Shown: positions 45,304 through 60,100 of the stretch, one piece after another
Layout of the letters: every line of letters begins with the position of its first letter
How positions within the stretch are numbered: position 1 is the first letter of the stretch
DNA from: Molossus alvarezi
Taxonomy: Eukaryota > Chordata > Mammalia > Chiroptera > Molossidae
Direction: 5' to 3'
NCBI GenBank assembly: GCA_037176705.1
Contig: CM073886.1
Span: forward strand, 4,278,001-4,342,000
Length of the DNA: 64,000 bases
Notes under the pieces: generated by a model
What the model saw: only the letters and a program-made list of their open reading frames with translations
The model's database searches: none
What the model was told of the DNA's origin: nothing
Program-made: the position numbers and the translations under genes

Positions 45304-48300
45304 GTGAGCACAGCCGGCGGGTTTGGGGAGGGTTGGGAGCAGTTGGTCAGCAAGGTGCTGCGGCCGGAGGTGCCTGGTTTGGGGTCCCGGGCCTTGGGCT
45401 TCGGTCGTCCTTCAGCTGAACCCTGCGGGCAAAGTGGGCTGCAGGCCGGGTGGGCGGGCGTTGGAAGCCGGGCTCGTGCTGTAAGCACAAGAGACGCGAG
45501 GCAGGCAAACCCGGGGGGCAGGGGGCCTGAGAGCGAGGTGACGCGGCGCGGTGGAGACCGGTCTGAAGGTCACGGCCGCTGGGCGGGCCTGGGCCTGGGC
45601 GCCGCGGCCGCTGCTGCTTGGTGTACCGCGAGCACCGGTGTCCCCACGGGCGGAGTGGGCTTATGAGTAAACTTTTAAGGAAGAAATGAGCTAATGCCTG
45701 TGAAGCGCTTGTCACAGTGCGTGGAACTTGGTTACTGCGATGTCCCATCAGAGACTTCCTCGTGGTCGGCCCTTAAGAGCTCCTCAAGGCTTCTTTCTCC
45801 CTCCAGCCCACCTGAAACATAGCTGGGGACACGAGTGTCCGTGTAATGCCCGTGGAGCGGTGGTTATGGCGCGGGGGGCGGGGACGTTTTAAAGAGCTCA
45901 GGACACGTTCCTGGTTGTAACAGCCCGTGGACACGTCCTGCCGGCGTCCAGAGGGCAGCAGTGGGGCTGAACGTCCTGCTGTGCACACAGTCAGGCTCCA
46001 CGGCAACAAACGTCCAGCCCAGAACGCCAGTAGTGCCTCGCCTATTGCTTAGGTAACCTAGTAACCTGCCAGAGGGAGGTTCGAATGACCAGGGAATGGA
46101 GTTTTCCTGGGTTGCTTCATGTTTCAGTAGACATATTATGGGTAATACAAATGGCCACAATTTAGACTGTGCTTGTCTTACCCTTCCTGGCACTCCTTGA
46201 CAAACGATTGATTAACAACCCTTTGAAGGCAGCCCAAGTTTAGACTGGCGAAAGACCCCAAAATCTCCATTCCATTCATAGCCTCCTAGCAGTAGGAAAA
46301 AAACGCAAAGGTAACAGTTGGAGAGTACCAATATAAACAGATTGCAGTAAACTTGAAAGTAATTATTAATGTTTCTAACTATAACGCATTTTACACAAGG
46401 ATAAATTTATACCTATTTTGTTATTAAAGTGACCAAGGACAATTACTAGGATAATTCTTTGCAACTGATTTGAATGGGACAATAGGAAGCACATAACCAA
46501 TGAAGTGTCACTGTTCAGTCACAGTTAAGGGAAAAGTACCTAAATCTCCCTTGGCAATGGAACTATGGATTACTATATTTGAACTCCTATACCCACATGT
46601 CTCAAATTTTTTTAATTTTTGGAAAATTAAAAGCCAAAATCACAAGTACGGTTAAATATACCACAACCAGCAAACAAAATTGATGATTTTATAAAGCAAA
46701 GCTAACTGTAACTTATAATTAAAAAGTACTAACAACAAATGAAAACTAGAAACCAGTTAGTGTATTGCTGCTGAAAGCACAACAAAGTGCCTCTGTCCTT
46801 CTCATGTGATCACTTGATCTTGGGGGAACCACGTTTTATTAATTCTTAGCATATATGCCCACTAGTAACCGGGTAAACTTTAGGCGTACAAAAACGAATT
46901 ATGTGTCATTGTATATCATTTGCCAGGAAGAAAAAAGTTAATGCATCTTATTTGTTTATTTATTTTTTCCTCACCCGAGGACTTTTTTTTTTTTGATATT
47001 TTGTTCAGATAGAGTGGGAGGGAGAGAGAGAAACGGAAACATCGACGTGAAAGGGACACATCAAGTGATTGCCACCCACATGACCCAACCAGGGCTAGGG
47101 ACAAACCATAACTGAGGTACGTGCCCTTAGCAGGAACCGAACCCGGTTCTCTCCAGACCCCAGGCCAATGCTCTAACCGCTGAGTCAAACCGGCCAGGGC
47201 AAGTTAATGCATTTTAGAAGTTACAAGGACCCTTTACCTTATCAGTAGCTGCATATTACACACTGAGATTCTGCTGTGGATAAAGCTGTTGTTAACCTCA
47301 GGATGATAAACATTTGTATTAGTAGAGAAGACATAACCCTTCATTGTGTAGTCTCAGTGTAGCACATAGAGAGTGAAGATACTATGGGAAATATTTGGGG
47401 CTTGATGGAACTTTTCCTTGATATGTTTTGTCTTTTTTAAAGGTTACTAAAATGAATAAGGAGATGTCATTTCAATTGGAAAGTCAGCTAAAAATATGAG
47501 ACTCTTTGGGCAGATAAGGGAAGCAGTAATGCTAAAATTTATAAAAGGGTATGTATGTGACAATGCATTAGAGCTAGAAAGAGCCACTTGAAGCTTTAAT
47601 AAGATAGTTAAAAGCTAAAAGAAAATATAGTACTTCTTTGCATAGTAAAAATGAACATGTAGAGTTTGGTATTCCTTCAGGCTCTACAAATCACAAATAA
47701 ATAGAGATTTAAGAGAGGCGTGGGTGGCCCTGGCCAGTTTGGCTCAGCAGTTGGAGCATCAGCCTGTGGACCAGAGAGTCCCAGGTTCAGTTTCCACTAG
47801 GGGCACGTACCAAAAAAAAAAGAGAGAGAGAGGCTTGGGTAAAATGGTGGGTTAATAAGTCCATAGTAAGTTAATCAGCTCAGTCTTCCCAGAGAGTTCT
47901 CTTACCACTGAACACCTTCTATTGCTTGGGCACACTAGTATACAATACACTGTTTTCTGAGAAATGTGTGTAACCTGTCTTTTTTGTATGTTTAGAGATT
48001 TTATTCCCTCAAAGTTGCTCCCAAAGTGAAAGCCACGAGCGCCCCTGCCGGAGTACCTTTACAGCCTCAGGACCTTGAGGTTAGTCCCACTGAGCTGCTC
48101 CCTGGAACCTATGCATGCCTTACTGCTTGGTAGTATAAAGACATTAATCACATCTCTGCTTTATTTTTTTTCCTTCATTTTAAATACAGTTTACCAAATT
48201 ACCAAATGGTTTAGTGATTGCTTCTTTGGAAAACTATGCTCCTGCATCCAGAATTGGCTTGTTCATTAAAGCAGGCAGCAGGTATGAGGACTCGAACAAC

Positions 48301-51300
48301 TTTGGAACCTCTCATCTGCTTCGTCTGGCATCCAGTCTGGTGAGCATCTTCACCACCTAGTACGTTTAGAAATGCTGCGGTCTCTTGGTCCTACAAAAGA
48401 GAACTAAAAACAGTGTCCCTGTATTAGTTTGCCAGGGCTGCCATAACAAATACTTCAAACTGAGTGGCTTCAACAACAGAGGTGTGTCTCTCAGAGTTCT
48501 AGAGGCTGTCAGTCACTTAGGGTGTCAGCAGAACCGGACTCCCTCTTCCAGCTCTAGGAAGTCTTTCCATGCTCTTCCTGGCTCCTGGTGGCCAACACTC
48601 CTAGGTTTGCCTTGACTTGGAGCTGCATCACTCCAACTTCTGTCTCTGATACAGCCTTGTCTCTCTCTGTCCATATTTCCCTTACTTAATTATTCCATTC
48701 CTCTTTGATTTGGGATCCACTCTAATATAGTGTGACCTCATTTTAAGTATGTTTGCAAAGACTTTTCAAATAAGGTCATCGTCAAAGGGTATGAGTGGAC
48801 ATGAATTTTGGGGGTACACTATTGGACCCTGTATAGTCCCCTAATATAACATAAAAAACCACAGGATATTTACCACAGAGAAGTATTAAATTAGAGCATA
48901 ACAGAAACCAATTTTTTTAATTAAATGTTTAAAAAGAAAATACCAAAAGTTGGAAGAAAATTATTCTTTCCCATGTGCAGTTCTCTTTCAGAACAGACTG
49001 ATGAATGCAGTAAGCTTGTATTTGATAATAGAATTTTTGCCTAAATGTACATTACATAAAAATCTATACTTGTGTTTTTTGGTGAACTTTGTTTTATAAT
49101 TCTTAAACTAAAAAGGATCACTATTTAGGTAAAGTTCCCTTTGAGTCTAATGACAGTTAGATATTAGGTTATGATATAGTGTGCTGTTTGACAAACTTGG
49201 CATTAAAAACTGCTAAAAACAATTGTTCTTTCTCTTTTCAGACTACAAAAGGAGCGTCATCTTTTAAGATAACCCGTGGAATTGAAGCAGTTGGTGGTAA
49301 ATTAAGGTTTGTTAAAAATAAGTAATAGAAAATAAATAGTGCAAACACCAGAAAATACTCTATTATTATAAGGGAAATTTTCTCTGTTATCAAGGTGGTT
49401 AAGGATTTCTGAAAGAAGGCACAAGAAGGAAAACACAAGTGAATTTGATTACATCAAAATGTAAAGCTCTTTGTGAAAGTCAAAATATAATTAACTGGGA
49501 GTAGATATTTGTAGCATACATAATATAGAGAGGATTATTTGGAAAAATAAAGAATTACAATTTTGGGGAAGAAATAACCAGAGAGAAGATGGATGGACAA
49601 TGGATAGGAATAGGCTAATCCCAGAACAGGAAGCCGGAAACAGTGATCATTAGTGCTACCATGCCACATCCATCAGTTTCCATGTCTTGTGTCGGCAGTT
49701 ACGGGAGATGGAGATTGTCTTATATAGCTAGTGAGAGTGTAAACTGATACAGCTACGCAGGAAAGAATCCAGGAATATCTAGTAATATAGAAAATAAGCT
49801 TATCCTAATACCTAACATTTTTTAGTCCACATGCACAAAGATGTCTTTGTAGAGCCTGGAAACAATTTGAATGGCCACCTTTAGGGAAATGGATAAAGTA
49901 TGAGACACTCAAATAATGGGACTACTACACAACAACTAAGGAACAAGCTAGAGCTGCGTCTCAGCATAGCAGACTAAACAAAATGGTTTGTGGGAAAACA
50001 GGTTTCAAGATTTTTTAAGGTGTGAGACATTTATAATTTTTTAAAACAAAATAATAATGTGTAATTATTATGAATATGTTTGTCTCTGGAGTGGGAGGGA
50101 GGGAGGGAATTAGCCCGGGAAGGATACAGAGAGATCTTCAACTTCAGTTGTCTTTTTTTTTAAATTGTGTCAAAATATACATAACATGAAATTTGTCACT
50201 TTTATTTTTTCATTCTCACCCAAGGATATTTTTTCATTGTTTTGTTTTGGTTTTTTTTTTGATAGAGGGGGAGGGAAGGAGAGAGAGAGAGAAACATCAG
50301 TGTAAGAGAAACACATCATTTGGTCTGTACTCGAACCCACAACTGAGGTATGAGCCCTTTACTGGGAATCAAACCCACAACTCTTTGGTCTGTGAGCCGA
50401 CGCTCTACCCGCTGAGCCAAACCGACCAGGGTGCAGTTCTATGGTGTTAAGTGGCATGAAGCAACCGTCAGAACCATGCATCTCCAGAACACGGTCATCT
50501 TCCCCAACTGAAACTCCCTGGCTGCGACACACTCACTCTCTGTCCCCCTCCTCTCCAGCCCCTGCCAACCACTGTTCTGTGTTCTGTCTCTGGCTTTGAC
50601 TACCCTAGGTATCTTGTATAAGTGGAATCATATAAAATGGGTCCTTTTATGACTGACCTCTTTCACTTAGCACAATGTCTTCAAGATTCATCCATGTGTA
50701 ATGAATCAGGATTTCCTTCCTTTTAAGGTTAAATTACTTGCTATTTTCTTACTAAAAATATTTTTTTAATTGTTGTTTTCAATTATAGTTGACATACAGT
50801 ATTACATTAGTTTCAGAGTTTTAAAAATATTTTTACATTTTAGTTAACAACTATGTGTATGTTTGTTGCATTATTTATGCTTTTTTAATACTTCAGAATC
50901 ATTTTTTTCAAAGGAACTGGTTAATTTAATAAAAATATAAGAGAAAACTTCTGATTTAGATAATTCACTGTAATTTATTTCTGATGCAGTGTGACTGCAA
51001 CAAGGGAAAACATGGCCTACACTGCGGAATGCCTGCGGGATGACATGTAAGGACCTGCATGTGTTTAGGACATCTGCTTTTATTTTATTTTTTTAATTTA
51101 TTGATTGATCTGAGAGGGAAAAGCATCGATTTGTTGTTCCCCTTACTCATTGGTTGACTCCGGTATGTGCCCTGGCTAGGGATCGAACCCACAACCTTGA
51201 TACATCAGATTGATGCTCTAACCATCTGAGCTACCCAGCCAGGGCTACAACACATCTGCTTTTAAAGAAATATTAAGCTTCTCAGCTCTAAATGTGGCTT

Positions 51301-54108
51301 TATGACCTCTGAATTTGGTTTTGGATTATGATTTATCAAGTGTTTAAAACACTACTTACCACAAAGTTAAAGTTTAATGTTGAGAGTGTTAGTCATGTAG
51401 AATGGGTGTTGGTTTTAAATTTGTGACTCCTAACTTATATTTTGATGTCTTCTGTAGCGAAATTCTAATGGAGTTCCTGCTCAATGTCACCACAGCACCT
51501 GAATTTCGTCGTTGGGAGGTAGCTGCCCTTCAGCCTCAGCTAAGGGTTGACAAAGCTGTGGCTTTTCAGAATCCACAGGCTCGTAAGTGCATTTTCAGAT
51601 CACATCAGTTGTTTCTAAGATCATGGGTTTTCTAGAAGATTAGTTTATACAGAGGGGAAAATGTCATTGAAGTTTTTTTCTACTTGGGTTTGAAAATGCC
51701 TTTTCCAAAAATTTGTACAGTTTTTGAAATCGTTTGCTCTTTTGTTTCTGAACATTTATATTGTTGATTATTTTTCATCTTTGATAATATATATTGATTA
51801 TGGAATTCTAGACATTTTTCCTGCCCCTCCACTGCTGTGTTTTCTGTTTGTTTCCACCAAACCTAGCAGCAGTTTATTGGTGCCGCTGACGTTATTGTTT
51901 ATTATTACTCATTGCTGTTACTGTTAGCCAACCCATTTTACTGAGTCTTTCTAAAGCAATCTACTTAATTTTTTTTTAAATAATGCCTTTTTTTTTATAT
52001 TCATATTTTGTGTTTATGTAATATTTGATTACATAATCTTGACAAGTACAACTGGAAAAACAAATCTGTAAACAAGCTTCACCAACTCTTAGAAGTCACA
52101 CAACTTTTGGTAGGAGCAGATGTTCAGGCAGACCACTCAGGTCTAAACAGGTGACCAGCTGCAGGGGCTCCGTGTGGGATGGGCTTTGCTCGGAATGCAG
52201 GCCTGTTGCAGGAGACCCACTAGCTTGGTCCTCCTGACCCTGGTCACCCTGCTCTACTGAGCTCATACCTTGTGGAAAGGTCTATGGGTTTCGGGCAGCC
52301 TAGGCCCACTCTACAGCCTTTCTTCAGAAGGCTCTAGAGGAAGACCAGGTGACCTCAGGTGATGGATACAGTCCTCAGGGTGTGTTAGACCTTTTATTGA
52401 TCTGCCTCCAACTCAGACCCAGAGGAAGCTGATGCTTGTACACAAGCTTGACCTCTCCCACATACACCCAGGCACAATGGAGGCAGCCACAAACAGTGAA
52501 TAGCATGGTAGCGCCAGACAGATAGCCCAAGGCCAGTTACTCGCAGCATCTGACATCAGCCTGTACCGGAAACCTGCCCACGTGGACCCACAACCAATAC
52601 AACCAGTGCTGCACTTTAGACCACATCAGAGCTTGACCCAACTGGCCACACAAGTGGCACATGCAAAGGGGGATTCCAGCAGGCACCAGACCCTACTCAG
52701 AACAACTCTGCCTCAAGCAGGGGCAGCCCCTGCACAGTGGTTCATACACTGTGATCGAGGTTTATTCGTATAGTCAGCTAGCCTGAGGGTTCGCTCTACC
52801 CAGGAATTGGGCCTACAGCATTCAAGACTCAATGACAACAGGAGGCCCACATAACCCACACGAGACTTTCCTGGAGCATGGCACTCAGGTGATCTGGAAG
52901 ATGGACCACTGCCTCCCGCAGGACACCTACATTATAAAGCCATAGCAAGTTTGGGAGTCACAGCAGATCTACCTAATACACAGAGACAAACAAAAAGGCC
53001 TCTCAAGAGAGGGTCTCCTGTCAAGTGTCTGCAATACAGTGAGTGCATGGTTCATGGTAGCTGATACTATTGCATGGTGATATTTGTGTCAAAAGGAGTA
53101 TGATCTTTGTTATGCTGGACCTCTACCAAAGAAATAGAATGGTAGCATTTAGAAAAGACAACTTTCGTGTCCAAAGTGGCTTCTTCCCCACTGGTAGCTG
53201 TGTGGCTCCAGCCCTCATCCTTTCTGCCTGAGCAGTTCTTGTAGTCTGTGGCAGGTGTCTGCCTGCAGGTTTACATCCTCAGCCCATCCTCCACATTGCC
53301 ATTACAGTGCTCCCTGTGGCATGAAAATCCTTTCAAGACTTCTGATTGTCTTTGGGAGAAAGCCAGACTCTTCACCTTAGCATATGTGCTAACAACATAT
53401 GTGACCTGCCCTGCCTGCCTCCTTTTTTTCGTGCTCTCCCTCTCCTCTCCTAGCTGCAGTTCCCCTTTGAATTAGTTGTCCTCATGCTTTATGCCTTCAT
53501 CTGTTTCTGCTGCTGGAAATGCCATTCCCAAATCCCTCACCTGGCAAACACCTGCTCATTCTGTAAGACTCAGCCCAGAGGTTACTTCTGTTAACCCCTG
53601 CCTAGTTTCCACTGCCTTCCCTCGTCCTTCTGATGTACTACTGACATCACACCTGTAATACTGGATTTCACAGTGTTCTCTCAACATTTTGCACAGACTT
53701 TGTGTCTTATTCATCCTGGTATTGCCAGCCCTTAGCGTAGAGCCTGGCGTGGGAAGATTGCCCAATAATGAGTAAATGAAAGGGACATACCTCATGCAAA
53801 GGCTGTGAACCGGGAAAGCAGGGATGGTGCCAGGGCACTCGGAAGGAGTGCAATTTGATGGTAGCATTTGACCCCTGAAATTTAGTAATATGACCTAACC
53901 CTGACATTCTCCTTGTTCCTCTTGTCCTGACAACTCCCTCATTACCAAGAGACAGAACGTAGAAATAAGTAAAATTCAGATTAAATAAAATGACTTGTCC
54001 AAGGTCACATGGCAAGTCAGACTTCCTGAAACCCAGGCCATTATACTTTTCAGATACCAGGTAGATAGAGAAGTGTTTAGGTGGGCTCTAGCATGTAGAA
54101 GCTACTGT

Positions 54109-54159
<51 letters not shown>

Positions 54160-57100
54160 TCTTATCTCAGTACTTTCAACTGGCAGAATTTTAAAAGTTG
54201 CCATAAGATGCCCGGGCCAGTTTTCTCAGTGGTTAGAGCATCAGCCCTCACACCAAAGGGTTGAGGGTTGGATTCCCAATCAAGGGCATATACCTGGGTT
54301 GCAGGTTCAATCCCTAGCCCCCAGTCAGGATACGTGTGAGAGGCAGCCAATCAATGTGTCTCTCTCACAGTGATGTTTCTCTCCCCCTTCTTGCCACCCC
54401 ACCTTCCACTGTAAAAAATTAGTGGAAAAAATAGCCTTGGGTGGGATTAACATAAATAAAATAAAAGTTGCCATAAAATGACCAAAGCTGTATAGTATAC
54501 TTGTTTGCTGAGTTCCAAAAATGTTGTCATCTATATTTAAATTACATTTCCATAATTGCTTCTTTACTTATTTTTCAGGTATCATTGAAAATTTGCATGC
54601 TGCAGCTTACCGAAATGCCTTGGCTAATTCCTTGTATTGTCCTGATTATAGGATTGGGAAAGTGACACCAGATGAGGTACAGGCCACGTTACCTTTTACA
54701 ATGGGCTTCTTCCACATTGCACTGAACACTCAGCTACCACCTGGGTTTGTTTGCTAAGTTTTCTTTGTATCTTCTAATGTAAACAATTCACTTGCTTTTT
54801 TTTCATCAGCTTTTTAACTAAAATTTTTTCAGAACAATTTTTGTATATGTTTTACTTTTAAAAGTTTTTATTATAAGAGGGACTTGTACATTACAGAAAA
54901 TTCAGAAAACAAAGACAAACAAAATGAAGGAAAACGTCTCACATACCTAAAGGCACTTTGTGTGAATATGTAGTTTTATGTCTTAATTGTGACTAAAAAT
55001 ATTCACTTTGTGAACATAAATTACTAACATAGCTAAAAGACAGCACAAAGCAAAACATTTATTTGTCTATTGTGGCATTGTTTTATAGTTGTGAAAAATT
55101 ATAAACAAGTTAAATATCCAACATTGGAGAAATAGTTAAATAACTTAATATCTGTAGAATGGAACACTATTCAACCATTAAAATTATCAGTTGATATGGG
55201 AAAGTTCCATAGTGTATTCTCAGGTGAAGAAAGGGCAGTTTGTGAATAGGATATACCAAAGGGTCCCATTTTTAAAAATAAGATGTGTCTTGTATGTCAA
55301 CTATACTTTAATAAAAAGAAAATAGTAATGAAGTGTGTATATCATAAATACCAAAATGTTAAGCAAGATTATCTCAAATTATTAGCATTTTTAAAATGTG
55401 TCTCTAGGCTGAAGGAAATTCTAAAAAATTAGTGCTTGAATACTTTGAGCAATGGCAGCATTCTTTAGAAAAACCTCAGTAGGAAAAAGAATATGGATAT
55501 GCAAGGCAACTCTGCATTTGTAGACACCATTCATTTTAGGGCACAAAAGTGTGATAACTTGATTAAAAGTTCAGTCTCATTACCCTAGCCTAGTGATTCT
55601 CAACATTATAACCCATTTCCAAGGAACCTTTGTAGCCAATTTCTTCTAATTGCCCCCCACTGAACTTTCAGTATTGATGCCCCCCAGTGAACTTTTAGAA
55701 TGTCTCTTTATGTACTGTGTCATTATTTGTACTCTGTGTAGAAAAGGAATAAGATTTTTTCTTTCCCGTAAGAACTAGTTTTCATTCTCCTGAGCAGTAG
55801 TGCTCCTGTTGAGACGCATGTTTAAGCCTGACTTTACTTTTGTTTTTTTTTTTTCTTATTTAATTAATTTATTTATTTTTGTTACAGATGTTTCTTTTTT
55901 TTTACCCCACTGATACTCCCCTTACCAACCCTCCCTGCCCAGTCCCCAACTTTGTTGTCCATGTCCATTGCTCATGTATAATTGCATATAAGTTCTGTGG
56001 TTTATCTCTACCTCCCAACCCCTCTTCTAGGGATTGCCAGTCTCTACCCCACTTCCACGTCTCTGGGACTACCCTATTCCTCAGACTGTTATATTCATTA
56101 TATTCCACAAATAAGTGAGATCATGTGATATTTGTCTTTCTCTGTTTGGCTTGTTTCACTTAGGATAACACTCTTGAGGTCCCTCCATGTCGTCTCAAAG
56201 GATAAGAGATCTTTCTTTCTTACAGCTGCATAGTACTCCATTGTACCATGCATTTTTATCCATTCGTCTACGGATAGACACTTGGGCTGTTTCCAGATCT
56301 TAGCAATTGTAAATAGTACTGCTATGAACATGGGGGTACATATATTCTTTCTGATTGGTATTTCAGGCTTCTTAGGGTATATTCTTAGAAGTGGGATGAC
56401 TGGGTCAAATGGCAGTTGAATTTTTAATTTTTTGAGATAACACCATATTGATTTCCATAGTGGCTGCACCAGTCTGCATTCCCACCAGCAGTGTACTAGA
56501 AGTCCCATTTTTTCACACCCTCGCCAACACTTGTTTGATGATTTGTGAATGGCGGCCATTCTGACAGGTGTGAAGTGATACCTCATTGTTTTATTTGCAT
56601 CTCTCTGATGATTAGTGATGTTGAGCATTTCTTCATATGTCTCTTAGCCATTTGTATGTCCTGTTTGGAGGGGTGTCTATTTAGCTCCTCTGCCCATTTT
56701 GTAATTGGGTTCTTTGTCTTCCTTCTGTTGAGTTGTATGAGCACTCTCTATATATTGGAAATAAACCCCTTATCTGATGTATCATTGGCAATTATGCTCT
56801 CCCATACAGTGGGTTGCATTTCCATTTTGGTGGTTGTTTCTTTTGCTGTGCAGAAGCTTTTGAGTTTGATGTAGTCCCATGTGTTCATATTCTCCTTTGT
56901 TTCTGTTGACTTAGGTGATGTATCAGTAAAAATTCTGCTGTGTATGATGTCTGAAATTTTGTTTCCTACATTTTCTTCTAGGATTTTTATGAATTCATGA
57001 GTCACATTTAACTCTTTTATCCATTTTGAGTTTATTCTTGTGTATGGTATAAGTTGATGGTCTAGTTTCATTTTTTTGCATGTAGCTGTCCAATTTTCCC

Positions 57101-60100
57101 AACACCATTTATTAAAGAGGCTGTCTTTACTCCACTGTATGGTCTTGCTCCCTTTGTCAAGTATTAATTGAGCATATTGTCTTGGGACCATTTCTGGGTT
57201 CTCTATTCTGTTCCATTGATCTGTCTGCCTGTTCTTGTGCCAGTACCAGGCTGTTTTGACTACAGTGGCTTTGTAGTATAACCTGAAATCTGGTAATGTG
57301 ATCTCTCCAACTTTGTTTTTCTTTTTTAAGATTGCTGTGGCTATTCAGTGTCATTTTTGGTTCCATATGAACTTTTGAATTATTTGTTCTAGTTCATTGT
57401 TATTTCGATGGAATCTGTAGATTGCTTGAATCTATAGATTGCTTTGAGTAGTATGGACATTTTAATGATGTTAATTCTTCCAATCCATGAACAAGGTATG
57501 TGCTTCCACCTCTTTTTTTTTTTTTATCATCACCCGAGGACATGTTTTTCAATTTTTTTCTTCAGGTGTAGTGGGAGGGAGAGAGGAAGAGAGAGAGAGA
57601 GAAACATCAACGTGAAAGGGACACATCGAGTGGCTGCCACAAGCACAACAAACCATGTCCAGGGACAAACTGCAACCAAGACACATGCCCCTAGCGGGAA
57701 GCAAACCCGGATCTCTCTGGACCTCAGGCCGACGCTCTAACCACTGAGCAAAACCTGCCAGGACACTTCCACTTTTTTATATCTTCCTCTATTTCTTTTT
57801 TCAATGACCTGTAGTTTTCTGCAAATTGGTCCTTTATTTCTTTGGTTAAGTTTATTCCTAGGTATCGTAATTTTTTTGCTGTGATGGTAAGTGGGATTGT
57901 TTTTTTTAAGTTTCTCTTTCTGTCAGTTCATCCTTGGTGTATAAGAATGCCGTCCATTTCTTGACTTTAATTTTGTATCCTACTACTTTGCCAAATTCAT
58001 TTAGTAAGTCTAGTAAATTTTTGATGGAATCTTTGGGGTTTTCTATGTATAGTATCATGTCATCCGTGAATAATGACAGTTTCACGTCCTCCTTTCCAAT
58101 TTGGATCCCTTTTATTTTTTCTTCCGGTCTGATTGTTGTGGCTAACACTTCCAATACTATGTTAAATAACAGTGGCAAAAGTGGGCATCCTTCTCTTGTT
58201 CCTGTTCTTAATGGAAATGCTTTTATTTTTGCCCATGGAGTATGATGTTGGCTGTAGGTCTTTCATATATGGCCTTTATTATATCAAGATATAATCCCTC
58301 TATTCCCAGATTGTTGAGCGTTTTTATCAGAAATGGGTTCTGAATTTGTCCAGTGCTTTTTCAGCATCTATTGATATGATCATATGATTTTTATCTTTCA
58401 TTTTGTTTATATGGTGTATCCCATTTATTGATTTGCAAATATTGTACCAGCCTTGCATCCCTGGAATGAATTCCATTTGGTCATGGTGAATAATTTTTTT
58501 GATGTATTGCTGGGTTTGATTTGCTAGTATTTTGTTCAGGATTTTGGCATCTATGTTCATCAGGGATATTGACCTGTAGTTTTCTTTCTTTGTAGTGTCT
58601 TTTTCTGGTTTTGGAATTAGAATTATGCTGGCCTCATCAAACAAGTTTGGAAGTCTTCCTTCTTCAATTTTTAGAAATGGTTTGAGGAGAATGGGTGTTA
58701 GTACTTCTTTGAATGTTCAGTAAAATTTCCCCGTGAAGCCATCTGGGCCTGGGCTTTTGTTGGCTGGGAAAGACTTGATTCCATCTTCAATTTCTTTCAT
58801 TGTTATTTGTGTGTTCAAGTTTTCTATCTCTTCCCGGTTCAGTTTTGGGAGACTGTGTGTTTCTAGAAATTTGTCCATTTCGCTTAGATTGTCAAATTTA
58901 ATGCTGTATAATTGTTCATAATTTTTGTTAACAATCCGTTGTGTTTCTGTAGTGTCAGTTATTATTTCTCCTCTTTAATTTCTGATTTTGTGTATTTGGG
59001 TTCTCTCTGTTTCTTGGTGAATCTAGCTAAGGGTCCATCAATCTTGTTTATCATTTCAGAGGCCCAGCTCTTTGTGTCATTGATCCTTTAAATTATTTTT
59101 TTGGTCTCCATGTCATTTATTTCTGCTCTGATCTTTACTGTTTCCTTCCTTCTACTTGCTCTGGGGTTTTCGTATTGTTGGCTTTCTCATTCTTTTAAGT
59201 TGTAAAATTGATAGTCTATTACAGATTTTTCTTGCTTCTTGAGGTAGGCCTGTAGTGCTATGAACTTCCTTCTCAGAACTGCTTTTGCTGCATTCCATAG
59301 TTTTTGTGTTGTTGTGTGTTCATTTTTATTGGTTTCCAGGACGTTTTTAATTTCTTCCTTGATCTCTATGGTAACCCACGCATTGTTCAATAACATGCTA
59401 TTTAGCCTCTATGTTTTCAAATGTCTGTGCACATTCTTGTTGCAATTGATATCTAGTTCCATGCCATTATGATCTGAGAAGATGCTTGATATAATTTCAA
59501 TCTTCTTGAACTTGTAGAGACTTACTTTGTGTCCTAACATGTGGCCTATCTTTGAGAATGCCCCATGTGCACTTAAGAAGAATGTGAATTCTGAAGCTCT
59601 GGGGTGTAATTCTCTGTAGATATCTATGAAATCCATTTTTATCTAGCACTTCATTAACAGTCTGTGTTTCCTTGTTAATTTTTTATCTAGAAGATCTGTC
59701 CAGTGATGTCAGCAGGGTGTTGAAGTCCCCTGCTATGATTGAATTGCTGTGAGTTTCTCCTTTGAAGTCCTCCAGAAGATTTTTAATATATGTTGGTGCT
59801 CCTGTATTGGGTGCATTTATGTTTATCAAGGTTATAGTTTCCTGTTGAATAGATCCTTTCAGTATTATGTAGTGGCCTTCTTTGTCTCTAGTTACGGTCT
59901 TCATTTTGAAATCCACATAATCAGATATGAGTATTGCTACCCCAGCTTTTTATTGCATTCCGTTTGCTTGAATGATTTTTTTCCATCCCTTCACTTTCAC
60001 CCTATGTGAGTCTTTTGTTGTGAGGTGGGTCTCCTGTATAAAACATATATGTGAGTCATACTTTCTTATCTAGTCAGCTACTCTTGTGTCTTTTTATTGG

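Larger units (their letters stand above)
44600..45660 (+). promoter_or_regulatory. UQCRC2: CpG island promoter of UQCRC2
   Basis: A GC- and CpG-dense ~1-kb island in otherwise A/T-rich DNA that spans exon 1 and has no TATA box. It holds a three-unit minisatellite with inverted CCAAT boxes (44875-44960) and a YY1-type motif close to the start codon. Open frames on both strands here are by-products of high GC content. Confidence 0.9.

Noticed and set aside
45079..45666. 195-codon plus-strand open frame in the CpG island, and long minus-strand frames at 44566-45109
   Set aside because: These are GC-rich shadow frames without family features. The plus-strand frame overlaps UQCRC2 exon 1 in another frame and runs across its splice donor.
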